This document shows, one piece after another, positions 1 to 9,100 of a DNA stretch of 49,300 nt. Made by a program: the position numbers and the translations under genes. Position 1 is the first letter of the stretch, and each line of letters opens with the position of its first letter. The DNA is from Candidatus Zipacnadia bacterium (GTDB taxonomy: Bacteria; Armatimonadota; Zipacnadia; Zipacnadales; UBA5352): NCBI GenBank assembly GCA_029820295.1, contig JALGVA010000017.1, forward strand, positions 1 through 49,300, written 5' to 3'. Under the pieces are notes generated by a model. The model was given only the letters and a program-made list of their open reading frames with translations, was not told where the DNA came from and did no database searches.

Positions 1-1472
1 GCGCGACCGGCGCACAGGGCCCGGAGGGGCCCGCGGGGCCGCAGGGCCGGGCCGGACCCCCGGGGCCACCCGGACCGGCAGGACCGCCCGGCGCGGCCGG
101 CACCGGCGGGGCGACCGCGGTCGATCCCACGACCGAGTTCGACCGGCAGTATGCGCGCAACTGGCCGCGCTTCCGCGGGCCGCACGGCAGCGGCGTCGCG
201 CCGCCGGGCAACTACCCCGACTCCTGGGACGGCGTCGAAGGGCGCAACATCGCGTGGAAGTCGCGCATCCCGCTGCCGGGACAGAGTTCGCCCATCGTGT
301 GGAACGATCGCGTCTTCGTCTCCTGCGCCGACGCCGAGACCCGCCAGGTGTGCGCCTACGATGCGGATGACGGCACGCTGCTGTGGGCGCGCAGCGTGCT
401 CAGCGACTTCAGCGCCGACGAGGAGCCGCCTGAGGTTGGGGAGGAGACCGGCTACGCCGCGCCCACCATGGCCACCGACGGCGAGCGCGTGTTCGCATCC
501 TTCGCCAACGGCGACGTCGCCGCGTTCACCTTCGAGGGCGACGAGCTGTGGGTGCGCGCCATGGGCCCACTGGAGAGCATGTACGGGCACGCCTCCTCGC
601 TGGTGGTATACGGCGAGACGCTGATCGTTCAGCTCGACCAGGGCGAAGCCGATGACGAGCTGTCGCGGCTGGTGGCGCTGGACGTGCGCAGCCGCCGGCG
701 AGTGTGGGAGACCGCGCGCCCGGTGCCCAACTCGTGGAGCACGCCCATCATCATCCCGGTCGGTGACGGCCATCAGATCGTCACCGCGGCCAACCCGTGG
801 GTCATCGGCTACGACGCCGACAGCGGCGAGGAGGTATGGCGCGCCGACGTGCTCGCCGGAGATGTCGCGCCCTCCCCGATCTTCGCCGGCGGCATGGTCA
901 TCGCGTGCTCCGACGGCGCCGAGCTGGTGGCCATCCGCCCCGACGGCCAGGGAGACGTCACGCAGTCGCACGTCGTCTGGCGCGCGACCGGCACCATGCC
1001 CGACACCGCCAGCCCGGTCAGCGACGGCACGCTGGTGTACATCCTCGCCAGCTTCGGGTACATGAGCGCTTACCGGCTCCAGGATGGTGAGCCGGTCTGG
1101 GAGCAGCAGCTTGAGGGCGAGGGCAGCTTCTACGCCTCGCCGGTGGTGGTCGGCGATCGCCTCTACGTCCTCGGTGGTGACGGGGTCATGCACATCCTTG
1201 CCACCGGGAGTGAGTTCCGCGAGATCACCACCGCGAGCCTGGGCGAGGAGACGCACGCCACGCCCGCCTTCGTTGACGGCAGCATCTTCATCCGGACGCC
1301 GCGCGACCTCTACAGGATCAGCGCAGGCGGCGGTGACGGGGGCGCCGAAGCCGGCGGGGTCAACGGTGGGGGGGAAGGCAGCGGCGGTGGCGGGGCGAAC
1401 GGCAACGGCGACGGCGCGACGCCGGCCGCGCCACCCACGGGCGGGGCAAACGGAGGGGAATTCACCTTCTGA
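1..1472 (+). CDS. Secreted collagen-like / PQQ-type beta-propeller protein (5' partial)
   Basis: The open frame enters from outside the window (first full codon at base 3) and ends with TGA at 1470-1472, giving 489 visible residues. It opens with eleven consecutive Gly-X-Y triplets (about bases 9-110), a collagen-like segment probably continuing upstream. Next comes the motif NWPRFRGPHGSG, which marks the start of many PQQ-like/BamB-like propeller proteins and recurs in the two propellers at 9528 and 10695. Blades carry the usual YDADSGEEVWRA and VGDRLYVLGGDG patterns. The last 50 or so residues are a Gly/Ala-rich low-complexity tail ending EFTF. No methionine before base 297 is a believable start, because homology begins well upstream of it. 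Likely extracytoplasmic. PQQ binding is not shown; many relatives are structural or ligand-binding propellers. It lies 14 bases before the NuoEF-like gene, so co-transcription is likely. Confidence 0.85.
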   Translation, partial: ATGAQGPEGPAGPQGRAGPPGPPGPAGPPGAAGTGGATAVDPTTEFDRQYARNWPRFRGPHGSGVAPPGNYPDSWDGVEGRNIAWKSRIPLPGQSSPIVWNDRVFVSCADAETRQVCAYDADDGTLLWARSVLSDFSADEEPPEVGEETGYAAPTMATDGERVFASFANGDVAAFTFEGDELWVRAMGPLESMYGHASSLVVYGETLIVQLDQGEADDELSRLVALDVRSRRRVWETARPVPNSWSTPIIIPVGDGHQIVTAANPWVIGYDADSGEEVWRADVLAGDVAPSPIFAGGMVIACSDGAELVAIRPDGQGDVTQSHVVWRATGTMPDTASPVSDGTLVYILASFGYMSAYRLQDGEPVWEQQLEGEGSFYASPVVVGDRLYVLGGDGVMHILATGSEFREITTASLGEETHATPAFVDGSIFIRTPRDLYRISAGGGDGGAEAGGVNGGGEGSGGGGANGNGDGATPAAPPTGGANGGEFTF

Positions 1473-1486
1473 GCACCGATGCGGCC

Positions 1487-3838
1487 GTGACTGAGGAGAT
1501 CGACCTTGATGCGGTCGATCGCGTGGTGGAGGAGGTCGGCCGCACGCGCGATGCGGTCATCCCCATCCTGCGGGCGCTGCAGGACCACTACCGTTACCTG
1601 CCCCCCGAGGCGCTGCGCCGCGTCTGCGAGATCACGCAGATCACCCCGGCGCAGATCGCCGGGGTGTCGAGCTTCTACACGCAGTTCCGCCATCACCCCG
1701 TGGGCGAGCACGTTGTCCGCGTCTGCCACGGCACGGCCTGCCACGTCAAGGGCGCCGACCAGGTCACCGAGGCCCTCCGTCGCCACCTGGAGATCCACCC
1801 CGACGCCGACACCGACCGTGAGCGGCTCTTCACCATCGAGCAGGTGGCCTGCCTTGGCTGCTGCACGCTGGCGCCGGTGATGCAGATCGACGGCATAACC
1901 TACGGCCACCTCACCGGCGACACCGTGCCCGACGCGATCGCCGATTTCCTCGAACTCAAGCGCCGCGGCGTGCTGGCGCCCGCGGCCGAGCCGGTCGAGG
2001 GGCGCGCCGACGGCCTGGCCGAGATCCGCATCGGCATCGGCTCGTGCTGCATCGCGGGCGGGAGCATGGACGTGCGCACCGCGCTCGAGCGGGCGGTCAA
2101 CGATCTCGCCGCGCCTGCGGTGGTCAAGCCGGTGGGCTGCGTCGGGATGTGCCACCGCACACCGCTGGTCGAGGTGGTGATACCCGGCGAGGAGCCCGCG
2201 CTCTACGCCAGGGTCCGCGCCGAGGACGCCGAGGGCATTGTGCGCCGGCACTTCGAGCCCCAGGGCCTGCGGCGCCTGCGCGCGACCATCACCTCGGCGC
2301 TGGATCACCTGCTCGATGACCGCACCTGGACGCCGGTGACGCGCTATGCGCTGAACGTGCGCGACGGGGCGGTCGGCGACTTCCTGGGCCGACAGGTGCA
2401 CATCGCCACCGAGCACGGCGGCGCGCTCGACCCCTTTGACCTCGACGAGTACCTCGACGGCGGCGGCTTCACGGCCCTGCGAAGGGTGCTGGCCGAGATG
2501 ACCCCTCGGGAGGTCATCGACGAGATCAAGGCCTCGGGGCTGCGCGGGCGGGGCGGGGCAGGCTTCCCCACGGGCGTCAAGTGGCAGCTCGTGAGCGACG
2601 CCGCCGCCGAGCCCAAGTACATCATCTGCAACGGCGACGAGGGCGACCCGGGCGCGTTCATGGACCGGATGATCCTCGAATCCTACCCCTTCCGCGTGCT
2701 CGAGGGCATGATCATCGGCGCCTGGGCCACCGGCGTGCACGAGGGGCTGCTCTACATCCGCGCAGAGTATCCGCTCGCGGTGCAGCGCGTGCGCAACGCC
2801 ATCGAGGCGTGCGAGGAGCGCGGCCTGCTGGGTGAGGACATCCTGGGCAGCGGCTTCTCGCTACGGCTGCTGGTCCGTGAGGGCGCCGGAGCGTTCGTGT
2901 GCGGCGAGGAGAGCGCGCTGCTCGCCTCGCTCGAGGGCAACCGCGGCCACCCGCGCCTGCGCCCGCCCTACCCCTCCGAGGACGGCCTGTGGGGGCGGCC
3001 GACCCTCATCAGCAACGTGGAGACGTGGGCGGCCGTGCCGTGGATCATCCGCGAGGGCGCGGAGCGCTACGCCGCGCTGGGTACCGAGCGCTCGGCGGGC
3101 ACCAAGGTCTTCGCGCTCGCCGGCAAGGTCGCGCGCGGCGGGCTGATCGAGGTGCCCATGGGCATGACCATCCGCGAGATCGTCGAGGAGATTGGCGGCG
3201 GCGTGGCCGAGGGCCGCACCTTCAAGGCGGTGCAGATCGGCGGGCCCTCGGGCGGCTGCATCCCCGCCGAGCTGGCCGACACGCCCGTGGACTACGAGGC
3301 GCTCAGCTCCGTGGGCGCGATCATGGGCTCAGGCGGCCTGGTGGTGCTCGACGACAGTGACTGCATGGTGGACGTGGCCCGCTACTTCCTGGAGTTCACG
3401 CAGCGCGAGTCGTGCGGCAAGTGCACGCCCTGCCGCATCGGCACACGCCGCATGCTGGAGATCCTCGAGCGCATCGCCACCGGAGAGGGCCGCGAGGGCG
3501 ACCTCGAGCGGCTGGAGGCGCTGGCGCGCATGGTCAGGCGCTCGAGCCTGTGCGGCCTGGGGCAGAGCGCACCCAACCCGATCCTGTCCACGCTGCGCTA
3601 CTTCCGCGATGAGTACCAGGCGCACATCGAGGGGCGCTGCCCGGCCGGCCGCTGCCGCGCGCTCATCCATTACGTGATCACCGACGAGTGCATCGGCTGC
3701 ACGAAGTGCGCGCAGGCGTGCCCGGCGGGGGCGATCCCCATGCGCCCGCTGCACAAGCACGAGATCATCGACGACAAGTGTATCCGCTGCGGCACCTGCC
3801 GCGGCGTCTGCCCGGTAAACGCGATCGAAGTGCACTGA
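1487..3838 (+). CDS. NuoE-NuoF-ferredoxin fusion, NADH-oxidising flavoprotein
   Basis: This 783-residue protein fuses several redox modules. Residues 1-160 are NuoE-like, with 2Fe-2S ligands C80, C85, C122 and C126. Residues 178-255 are a second thioredoxin-like Fe-S domain (C187/C188, C218, C222). Residues 300-700 are NuoF-like: GLRGRGGAGFPTG and NGDEGDPGAFMDR for FMN/NADH, GAGAFVCGEESALL, and the 4Fe-4S ligands C643, C646, C649 and C689. Residues 732-783 are a 2[4Fe-4S] ferredoxin with two CxxCxxCxxxCP motifs. This layout matches HydB/HndC-type subunits of NAD(P)-linked hydrogenases and formate dehydrogenases, so NADH oxidation or NAD+ reduction at FMN is well supported. The start is GTG at 1487. 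The next gene begins 2 bases after the stop and encodes a partner-like 2Fe-2S/FAD protein. No hydrogenase or formate dehydrogenase catalytic subunit is visible, so the final electron partner is unknown. Confidence 0.93.
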   Translation: MTEEIDLDAVDRVVEEVGRTRDAVIPILRALQDHYRYLPPEALRRVCEITQITPAQIAGVSSFYTQFRHHPVGEHVVRVCHGTACHVKGADQVTEALRRHLEIHPDADTDRERLFTIEQVACLGCCTLAPVMQIDGITYGHLTGDTVPDAIADFLELKRRGVLAPAAEPVEGRADGLAEIRIGIGSCCIAGGSMDVRTALERAVNDLAAPAVVKPVGCVGMCHRTPLVEVVIPGEEPALYARVRAEDAEGIVRRHFEPQGLRRLRATITSALDHLLDDRTWTPVTRYALNVRDGAVGDFLGRQVHIATEHGGALDPFDLDEYLDGGGFTALRRVLAEMTPREVIDEIKASGLRGRGGAGFPTGVKWQLVSDAAAEPKYIICNGDEGDPGAFMDRMILESYPFRVLEGMIIGAWATGVHEGLLYIRAEYPLAVQRVRNAIEACEERGLLGEDILGSGFSLRLLVREGAGAFVCGEESALLASLEGNRGHPRLRPPYPSEDGLWGRPTLISNVETWAAVPWIIREGAERYAALGTERSAGTKVFALAGKVARGGLIEVPMGMTIREIVEEIGGGVAEGRTFKAVQIGGPSGGCIPAELADTPVDYEALSSVGAIMGSGGLVVLDDSDCMVDVARYFLEFTQRESCGKCTPCRIGTRRMLEILERIATGEGREGDLERLEALARMVRRSSLCGLGQSAPNPILSTLRYFRDEYQAHIEGRCPAGRCRALIHYVITDECIGCTKCAQACPAGAIPMRPLHKHEIIDDKCIRCGTCRGVCPVNAIEVH

Positions 3839-3840
3839 TC

Positions 3841-5439
3841 ATGCCGACGCTCACCATCGACGGACACCAGGTCACCGTGCGCGAGGGCGCCACCATCCTC
3901 GAGGCGGCGCGCGCGGCGGGCATCGAGATCCCGACGCTGTGCTATCGCGAGGGCCTGCCGCCACAGACCTCGTGCATGGTGTGCGTGGTGCGCGTCAACG
4001 GCGCCGAGGGACTCGTGCCCTCGTGTGGCATGATCGCGCGCGAGGGCATGGTAGTCGAAAGCGAGACCGACGAGGTGCGCGCGGCCCGGCGCATGGCGGT
4101 GGAGCTGCTGCTGTCGGACCACCTGGGCGATTGTCTGGGACCGTGCCAGCTCGCGTGCCCGGCGGGGATGAACATCCCGCTGATGATCCGGCAGATCGTG
4201 GCCGGCGACCGCGCCGCCGCCAGCCGCACGGTGCGCACGCGCATCGCGCTGCCGTCGGTGCTCGGCCGCATCTGCCCCGCCCCCTGCGAGAAGGCCTGCC
4301 GGCGCGCATCACACGACGAGCCCGTTGCCATCCGGCTGCTCAAGCGCTGGGTCGGCGATGAGGACCTCGCGCGCGGCGGGTGCTGGCGGCCCGAGTCGGC
4401 GCCGCCCAGCGGGAGGCGCGTCGCCATCGTGGGCGCGGGCCCGTCGGGCCTGGCGGCGGCGTGGCGCCTGCGCGCCGACCGCCACGCGGTGGTCATCTTC
4501 GACGAGCGCGAGGGCCCCGGCGGCGGCATGCGCGACATCGACCACCAGCGCCTGCCGCCGGAGGTGCTGGCGGCCGAGGCGCAGGTGGTCCTCGGCCTGG
4601 GCGTGGAGCTGCGCTCGGGCGTGCGCGTCGGGCGCGACGTGGTGCTCGATCACCTGCGTCGCGACTTCGACGCGGTGCTGCTGGCCGTCGGCGAGGTGGA
4701 CGAGGCGACCGCGGCGGAGCTGGGCGTGCCCTTCGGCCGCCGAGGCCTCGAAGCCGATCGCGGCACGCACGAGAGCCCCATCGCGGGCGTCTTCGTGGCC
4801 GGCTCGGCGCAGAGCCCGTCGAACCTGGCGGTGCGGGCGCTGGCGGGAGGGCGTGAGGCCGCGCAGGCCATCTCGCAGTGGCTCGCGGGCGAGGAGATCG
4901 TGCCCGCCGCCCGGCCCTTCAACGTGACCATGGGCCGCCTCGACGAGCACACCGCCGCGCTGATGGCCGCCGACGCCAGCGATCACCCGCGCACCGAGCC
5001 CTCGGACGGCGAGCCGATCGGCTTCAATGACGAGGAGGCCACGCGCGAGGGCCTCCGCTGCATGCACTGCGACTGCCGCGGGCTGAGCAAGTGCCTGCTG
5101 CGCCGGCACGCCATCGAGCTGGGCGCGGACGCGCGCGCCTTCGACGGCACTCGCCGCGGCTTCGAGCGCGACGGCACGCACCCGGCGATCATCTACGAGT
5201 CGGGCAAGTGCATCGCCTGCGGGCTGTGCGTGCGTATTGCCGAGCGGCATCGCGAGGCGCTGGGGCTGACCTTCATCGGCCGCGGCTTCGACGTGCGCAC
5301 TGCCGTCCCGTTCGGCGAGTCGCTGGCCGAGGGCCTGCGCGCGGCGGCGATCGAGTGCGCCGAGGCCTGCCCCACCGGCGCGATCGTGCTGCGCGAGCCG
5401 CCAGAGATGCGCGAGGAGGTGGCCGGCGCGGATGACTGA
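3841..5439 (+). CDS. 2Fe-2S / FAD oxidoreductase (GltD-like, lacking the NAD(P)H domain)
   Basis: 532 residues from ATG 3841; an upstream in-frame ATG at 3688 lies inside the previous gene and is rejected. Residues 1-80 are a plant-type/NuoG-like 2Fe-2S domain (C34, C45, C48, C62). Residues 95-160 match the GltD N-terminal Fe-S module (DCLGPCQLACPAG, ICPAPCEKAC). The FAD Rossmann motif GAGPSG is at 198-203. In GltD/NfnB relatives a second, NAD(P)H-binding Rossmann domain follows; here the chain passes from LLAVGE (280-285) to ESPIAGVFVAGSA (311-323) in under 50 residues, so that domain is missing. The C-terminus adds two Cys clusters (407-418 and 457-463) plus CAEACPTGA. Its likely role is to take electrons from the NuoEF-like partner; flavin-based bifurcation or transfer to a membrane acceptor are both possible but unproven. 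The stop overlaps the next gene by 8 bases. Confidence 0.85.
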   Translation: MPTLTIDGHQVTVREGATILEAARAAGIEIPTLCYREGLPPQTSCMVCVVRVNGAEGLVPSCGMIAREGMVVESETDEVRAARRMAVELLLSDHLGDCLGPCQLACPAGMNIPLMIRQIVAGDRAAASRTVRTRIALPSVLGRICPAPCEKACRRASHDEPVAIRLLKRWVGDEDLARGGCWRPESAPPSGRRVAIVGAGPSGLAAAWRLRADRHAVVIFDEREGPGGGMRDIDHQRLPPEVLAAEAQVVLGLGVELRSGVRVGRDVVLDHLRRDFDAVLLAVGEVDEATAAELGVPFGRRGLEADRGTHESPIAGVFVAGSAQSPSNLAVRALAGGREAAQAISQWLAGEEIVPAARPFNVTMGRLDEHTAALMAADASDHPRTEPSDGEPIGFNDEEATREGLRCMHCDCRGLSKCLLRRHAIELGADARAFDGTRRGFERDGTHPAIIYESGKCIACGLCVRIAERHREALGLTFIGRGFDVRTAVPFGESLAEGLRAAAIECAEACPTGAIVLREPPEMREEVAGADD

Positions 5440-6139
5440 CGATGCGCGCACGCTGGTCGTCGAGGGTGTGAGCAAGGTCTACGAGACGCCGACCGGCCCC
5501 AACATGGTGCTGGCGGACGTCTCGCTGCGCGCCGAGCCGGGCGAGACGTTCGCAATCCTCGGGCCCTCGGGCTCGGGCAAGAGTACGCTGCTGAACATCA
5601 TCGGCTCGCTCGACCGACCGACCTCGGGCTCCGTGCGCCTGGGGCCGATCCATGTGACCGCGCTCGAGGGGCCCATGCTGGCGCAGTTCCGCGCGCACGA
5701 GGTGGGCTTCATCTTCCAGGACCACCATCTGCTGCCCCAGCTCACCGCCGTCGAAAACGTGGCGCTGCCGGCGCTGGCCGCAGGCGCGGCCGACGGCGCC
5801 GCCCAGCGCGCGAGAGAGCTGCTCGAGCGCATGGGCGTGGGCGGGCGCGCGGATGCCTTCCCGGCGAAGCTCTCCGGCGGCGAGCGCCAGCGCGTGGCCG
5901 CGGCGCGCGCGCTCATCAACGGCGCGCGGCTGCTGCTGTGCGACGAACCCACCGGCAACCTTGACCGCGAGACGGGCCTGCGCCTGATGGAGCTGCTGCG
6001 CGAGCTGTCCGAGGACGGCGTGACCGTGCTGATGGTCACGCACAACACCGAGCAGGCGGCCATGCTCGGGCGCGGGCTGGCGCTGCGCGAGGGCAGGCTG
6101 GAGCCGTGGGAGGGGGAGGCGGGAGGGGCCGGAGCATGA
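5432..6139 (+). CDS. ABC transporter ATP-binding protein (MacB/LolD-like)
   Basis: 235 residues with every ABC ATPase signature in order: Walker A GPSGSGKST, Q-loop IFQDHH, signature LSGGERQR, Walker B LLLCDEPTGNLD and H-loop VTHN. The close match to the LolD/MacB subfamily (short, with Asp-Glu-Pro-Thr-Gly-Asn-Leu-Asp) agrees with the FtsX-type permease that follows. ATG 5432 overlaps the oxidoreductase stop by 8 bases, and its own stop overlaps the permease start in an ATGA, so the three genes appear translationally coupled. It should act at the inner face of the cytoplasmic membrane and drive mechanotransmission or export rather than solute uptake; the substrate is not evident. Confidence 0.95.
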   Translation: MTDDARTLVVEGVSKVYETPTGPNMVLADVSLRAEPGETFAILGPSGSGKSTLLNIIGSLDRPTSGSVRLGPIHVTALEGPMLAQFRAHEVGFIFQDHHLLPQLTAVENVALPALAAGAADGAAQRARELLERMGVGGRADAFPAKLSGGERQRVAAARALINGARLLLCDEPTGNLDRETGLRLMELLRELSEDGVTVLMVTHNTEQAAMLGRGLALREGRLEPWEGEAGGAGA

Positions 6140-9100
6140 GCTTCGCGCGCCTGGTCCTGCGCAGCCTCGCCCACTACCGGCGGACCGGCCTGGTGGTCGC
6201 CATCGGCCTCGCAGTCGCCACCTCGGTCATCGTCGGCTCGTTGATCATCGGTGACTCGATCCGCGGCTCGCTGCGGCGCACCGCGCTCTCGCGCCTTGGC
6301 GCCATCTTCGACGCGGTCACCTCCCCGCGCTTCTTCCGCGCCGACCTCGCCCGCGAGAGCAACCTGCAGGGCGTCGTCGAGCCGCTGATCATGCTCGACG
6401 GCTCCGCGCAGGCGATGGGCGGCGAGGCGGTCGTCGCCAACGTCTCGGTCATCGGCGTCGAGCCCGGCTTCGGGCGCCTCTTCCCCGGCACGGAGCGCTT
6501 CGAGCTGGCCCCCCGCAGGGCGGCCGTCAACGCCTCGCTGGCCACCGACGCCGGCGTATCCGAGGGAGACGTGCTGCTGGTGACGGTCTCCCGTGAGAGC
6601 GGGGCGAGGGCGGGGACACTCTTCGCCGAACGCCGGCGCGAGGACGCCCTCGCCACGCTGCGCGTGACCGTGACCCGGGTGATGCCTGACGAGGGCCCCG
6701 GCGGCTTCCGTCTCGACGGCTCGGCGCAGATGCCGCGCACGCTCTTCCTGGACCGCGCGTGGCTCGCCGAGCAGATCGGGCAACCGGGCGCGGCCAACGC
6801 CCTGGTGCTCGCGCCCGCGCCCGGCCCGCACGGCTATCCGACGCGGCGCACGGACGCCCGCGGCCCGACCCCGCCGAGCCGGCAACCGCAGCTCCTCGCG
6901 CAGGCCATGGCCCTTGCCGATTACGGCCTGTCTGTGCGCGTCCAGGAGCACAACGTGGTGGTGGTCAGTGACACCGTGACCCTGACCGAGCCCCAGGTGG
7001 CGGCGGGCACCTCCGCCGCGCGCTACCTCGGCACCACGCTCCAACCGACGTCCGTCTACCTCGCCGACACCATCGCCTCGACGCAGGCGCCCACGCGCAG
7101 CATCGCGTATTCGGTCGTGGCGGGGCTTCACCACGCCAGAGACCTGTCGCTGGTCGAGGGCGAGGCGCGCCTCGGGCCGGAAGACGTGATCCTCAACGCA
7201 TGGGCGGCGCAGGACCTTGGTGCGCGCGTCGGCGAGCGCTTCACGATCACCTGGCGGGTGAGCACGCCGTCCGGCTACGAGGAGCGCTCGGCCGAGGTAA
7301 CGCTGCGCGCGATTGCGGAGATGACCGGCCTGGCCGCGGACCCCGACCTCGTCCCGGAGTTCGAGGGCATCACCGACGCGGAGGAGATGGGCGACTGGGA
7401 TCCGACCTTCCCGATTGACCTCTCGCGCATCACCGACCGCGACGAGGAGTACTGGGACCGCTACCGTGCCGCGCCCAGGGCCTTCCTGCACGCGAGCCTG
7501 CTGCGTCGCATGTGGGGCGCTCCCGAGGACACGCAGCCCTGGGTCACGGCCCTCCGTGTCCGCGTCACAGAGGGCTGCCAACCGGAGTGGTTCGCGCACC
7601 GGCTGAGTGAAGCTCTCCTGACCGAACTTGTGCCCGCGGACGCGGGCATGCGCTTCGTGCCGGTGCGCGAGCAGGCGCTGGCGGCGAGCAGGGGCACCTC
7701 GGACTTCGCCGGCCTGTTTCTCGGCATGAGCATGTTCCTGGTGTTCGCCGGCGCGGGGCTCGCGGGCACGCTGATGCGCCTGTCCGCCGAGCGCCGCGCG
7801 TCGCAGGCGGGCATCATGCTGGCGACCGGCTTCCCGGCGCGCGCGGTCGGCCGGACCATCGCCGCCGAGGGCGTACTGCTGTCGGTCATCGGCGCGGGCC
7901 TGGGCACACCGCTGGGCATCCTCTACGCGCACGGTGTCATCGACGCGCTGACCACGTGGTGGCGCGGCGCGCTGGGCGACACACCCGCCCTGTGGGTGTT
8001 CGCCCAGCCGCTGACTATCGTCGAGGGCGCGCTCGCGGCACTACTGGTGGGCGTGATCGCCACCTGGTGGGGCGTGCGCACGCTCGGCGGCCGGCCGGTG
8101 CTGGAGCTGCTGCGCGGCCGGCAGGCGGCGGGCGCCGACCCCGAGGCGCGCAGCGGCTGGGTGCGCCGGACACTGATCGTGTCGCTGGTGGCGGCCGGCG
8201 GCCTGACGATTGCCGCGCTGGTCAGCAGCGCGGTCCCGGCGCAGGGCGCATTCTTCGGCATCGGCGCACTGCTGCTGGTGGCGGCGCTGGCGGGCGCGCA
8301 CATGTCATTGCAGGGCGCAGTCGCGATGCCCGATGCCCCGCGCTCCCTGACCCGCCTGGCGCTGCGCAGCGCCGGCGCCAACCGCGGGCGCAGCCTGCTG
8401 CTCGTCGGCCTGCTGGCGTCGGCGACCTTCGTGATCGTAACCGTCGCGGCCAACTCCGTGGACTTCTCCGGCATCGACGTGCACGACCGCGCCTCCGGGA
8501 CCGGCGGGTTCGCGCTGATCGCCACCTCATCGGTCCCGCTGCGCTTCGATCCGGCGACACCCGAGGGCCGCGCGAACCTGGGCTTTCTGCCCGCCGAGGA
8601 GCAGGCGCTGGCGGACGTCGAGATCATCTCACTCATACGCAGCCCCGGCGAGGACATCTCGTGCCTGAACATCGCGCGCCCGACCCATCCGCGCCTGTTG
8701 GGTGTGAGCGACGCCATGATCGAGCGCGACGGCTTCACGGTGGTCACCGCCGAGCAGCCGCCCGGTGGTAACCCGTGGGGGCTGCTGGGCGAAGGTGCCA
8801 CAGAGAGCGGCGTGCCCACCTTCGGCGACCAGGCCAGCGTGACGTGGCAGATACACTCGGGGCTCGGCAGGGATTACGCCATCACGACGCCCGCCGGCGA
8901 GGCGAACCTGCGTTTCGTCGGCCTGCTGTCCGGCAGCATCTTTCAAAGCGATCTGCTCATTGCGGAGGACGAGCTGCAGCGCCTCTACCCGGAGGTGGAC
9001 GGCCCGAGCTACTTCCTGATCGACGCGCCGAAGGGCCGCGAGCAGGCCGTGGCGGACGCGCTGCGCTCGGCCCTGGGCGAGATGGGCGTGCAGGTGCGCT

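Noticed and set aside
3688-3840. An earlier start (3688) for the FAD oxidoreductase
   Set aside because: It lies in the ferredoxin part of the preceding gene in another frame; the 2Fe-2S domain begins at ATG 3841.
5479-7932. Long antisense frames opposite the ABC genes
   Set aside because: They mirror codon bias of high-GC genes; no family resemblance or start signal.
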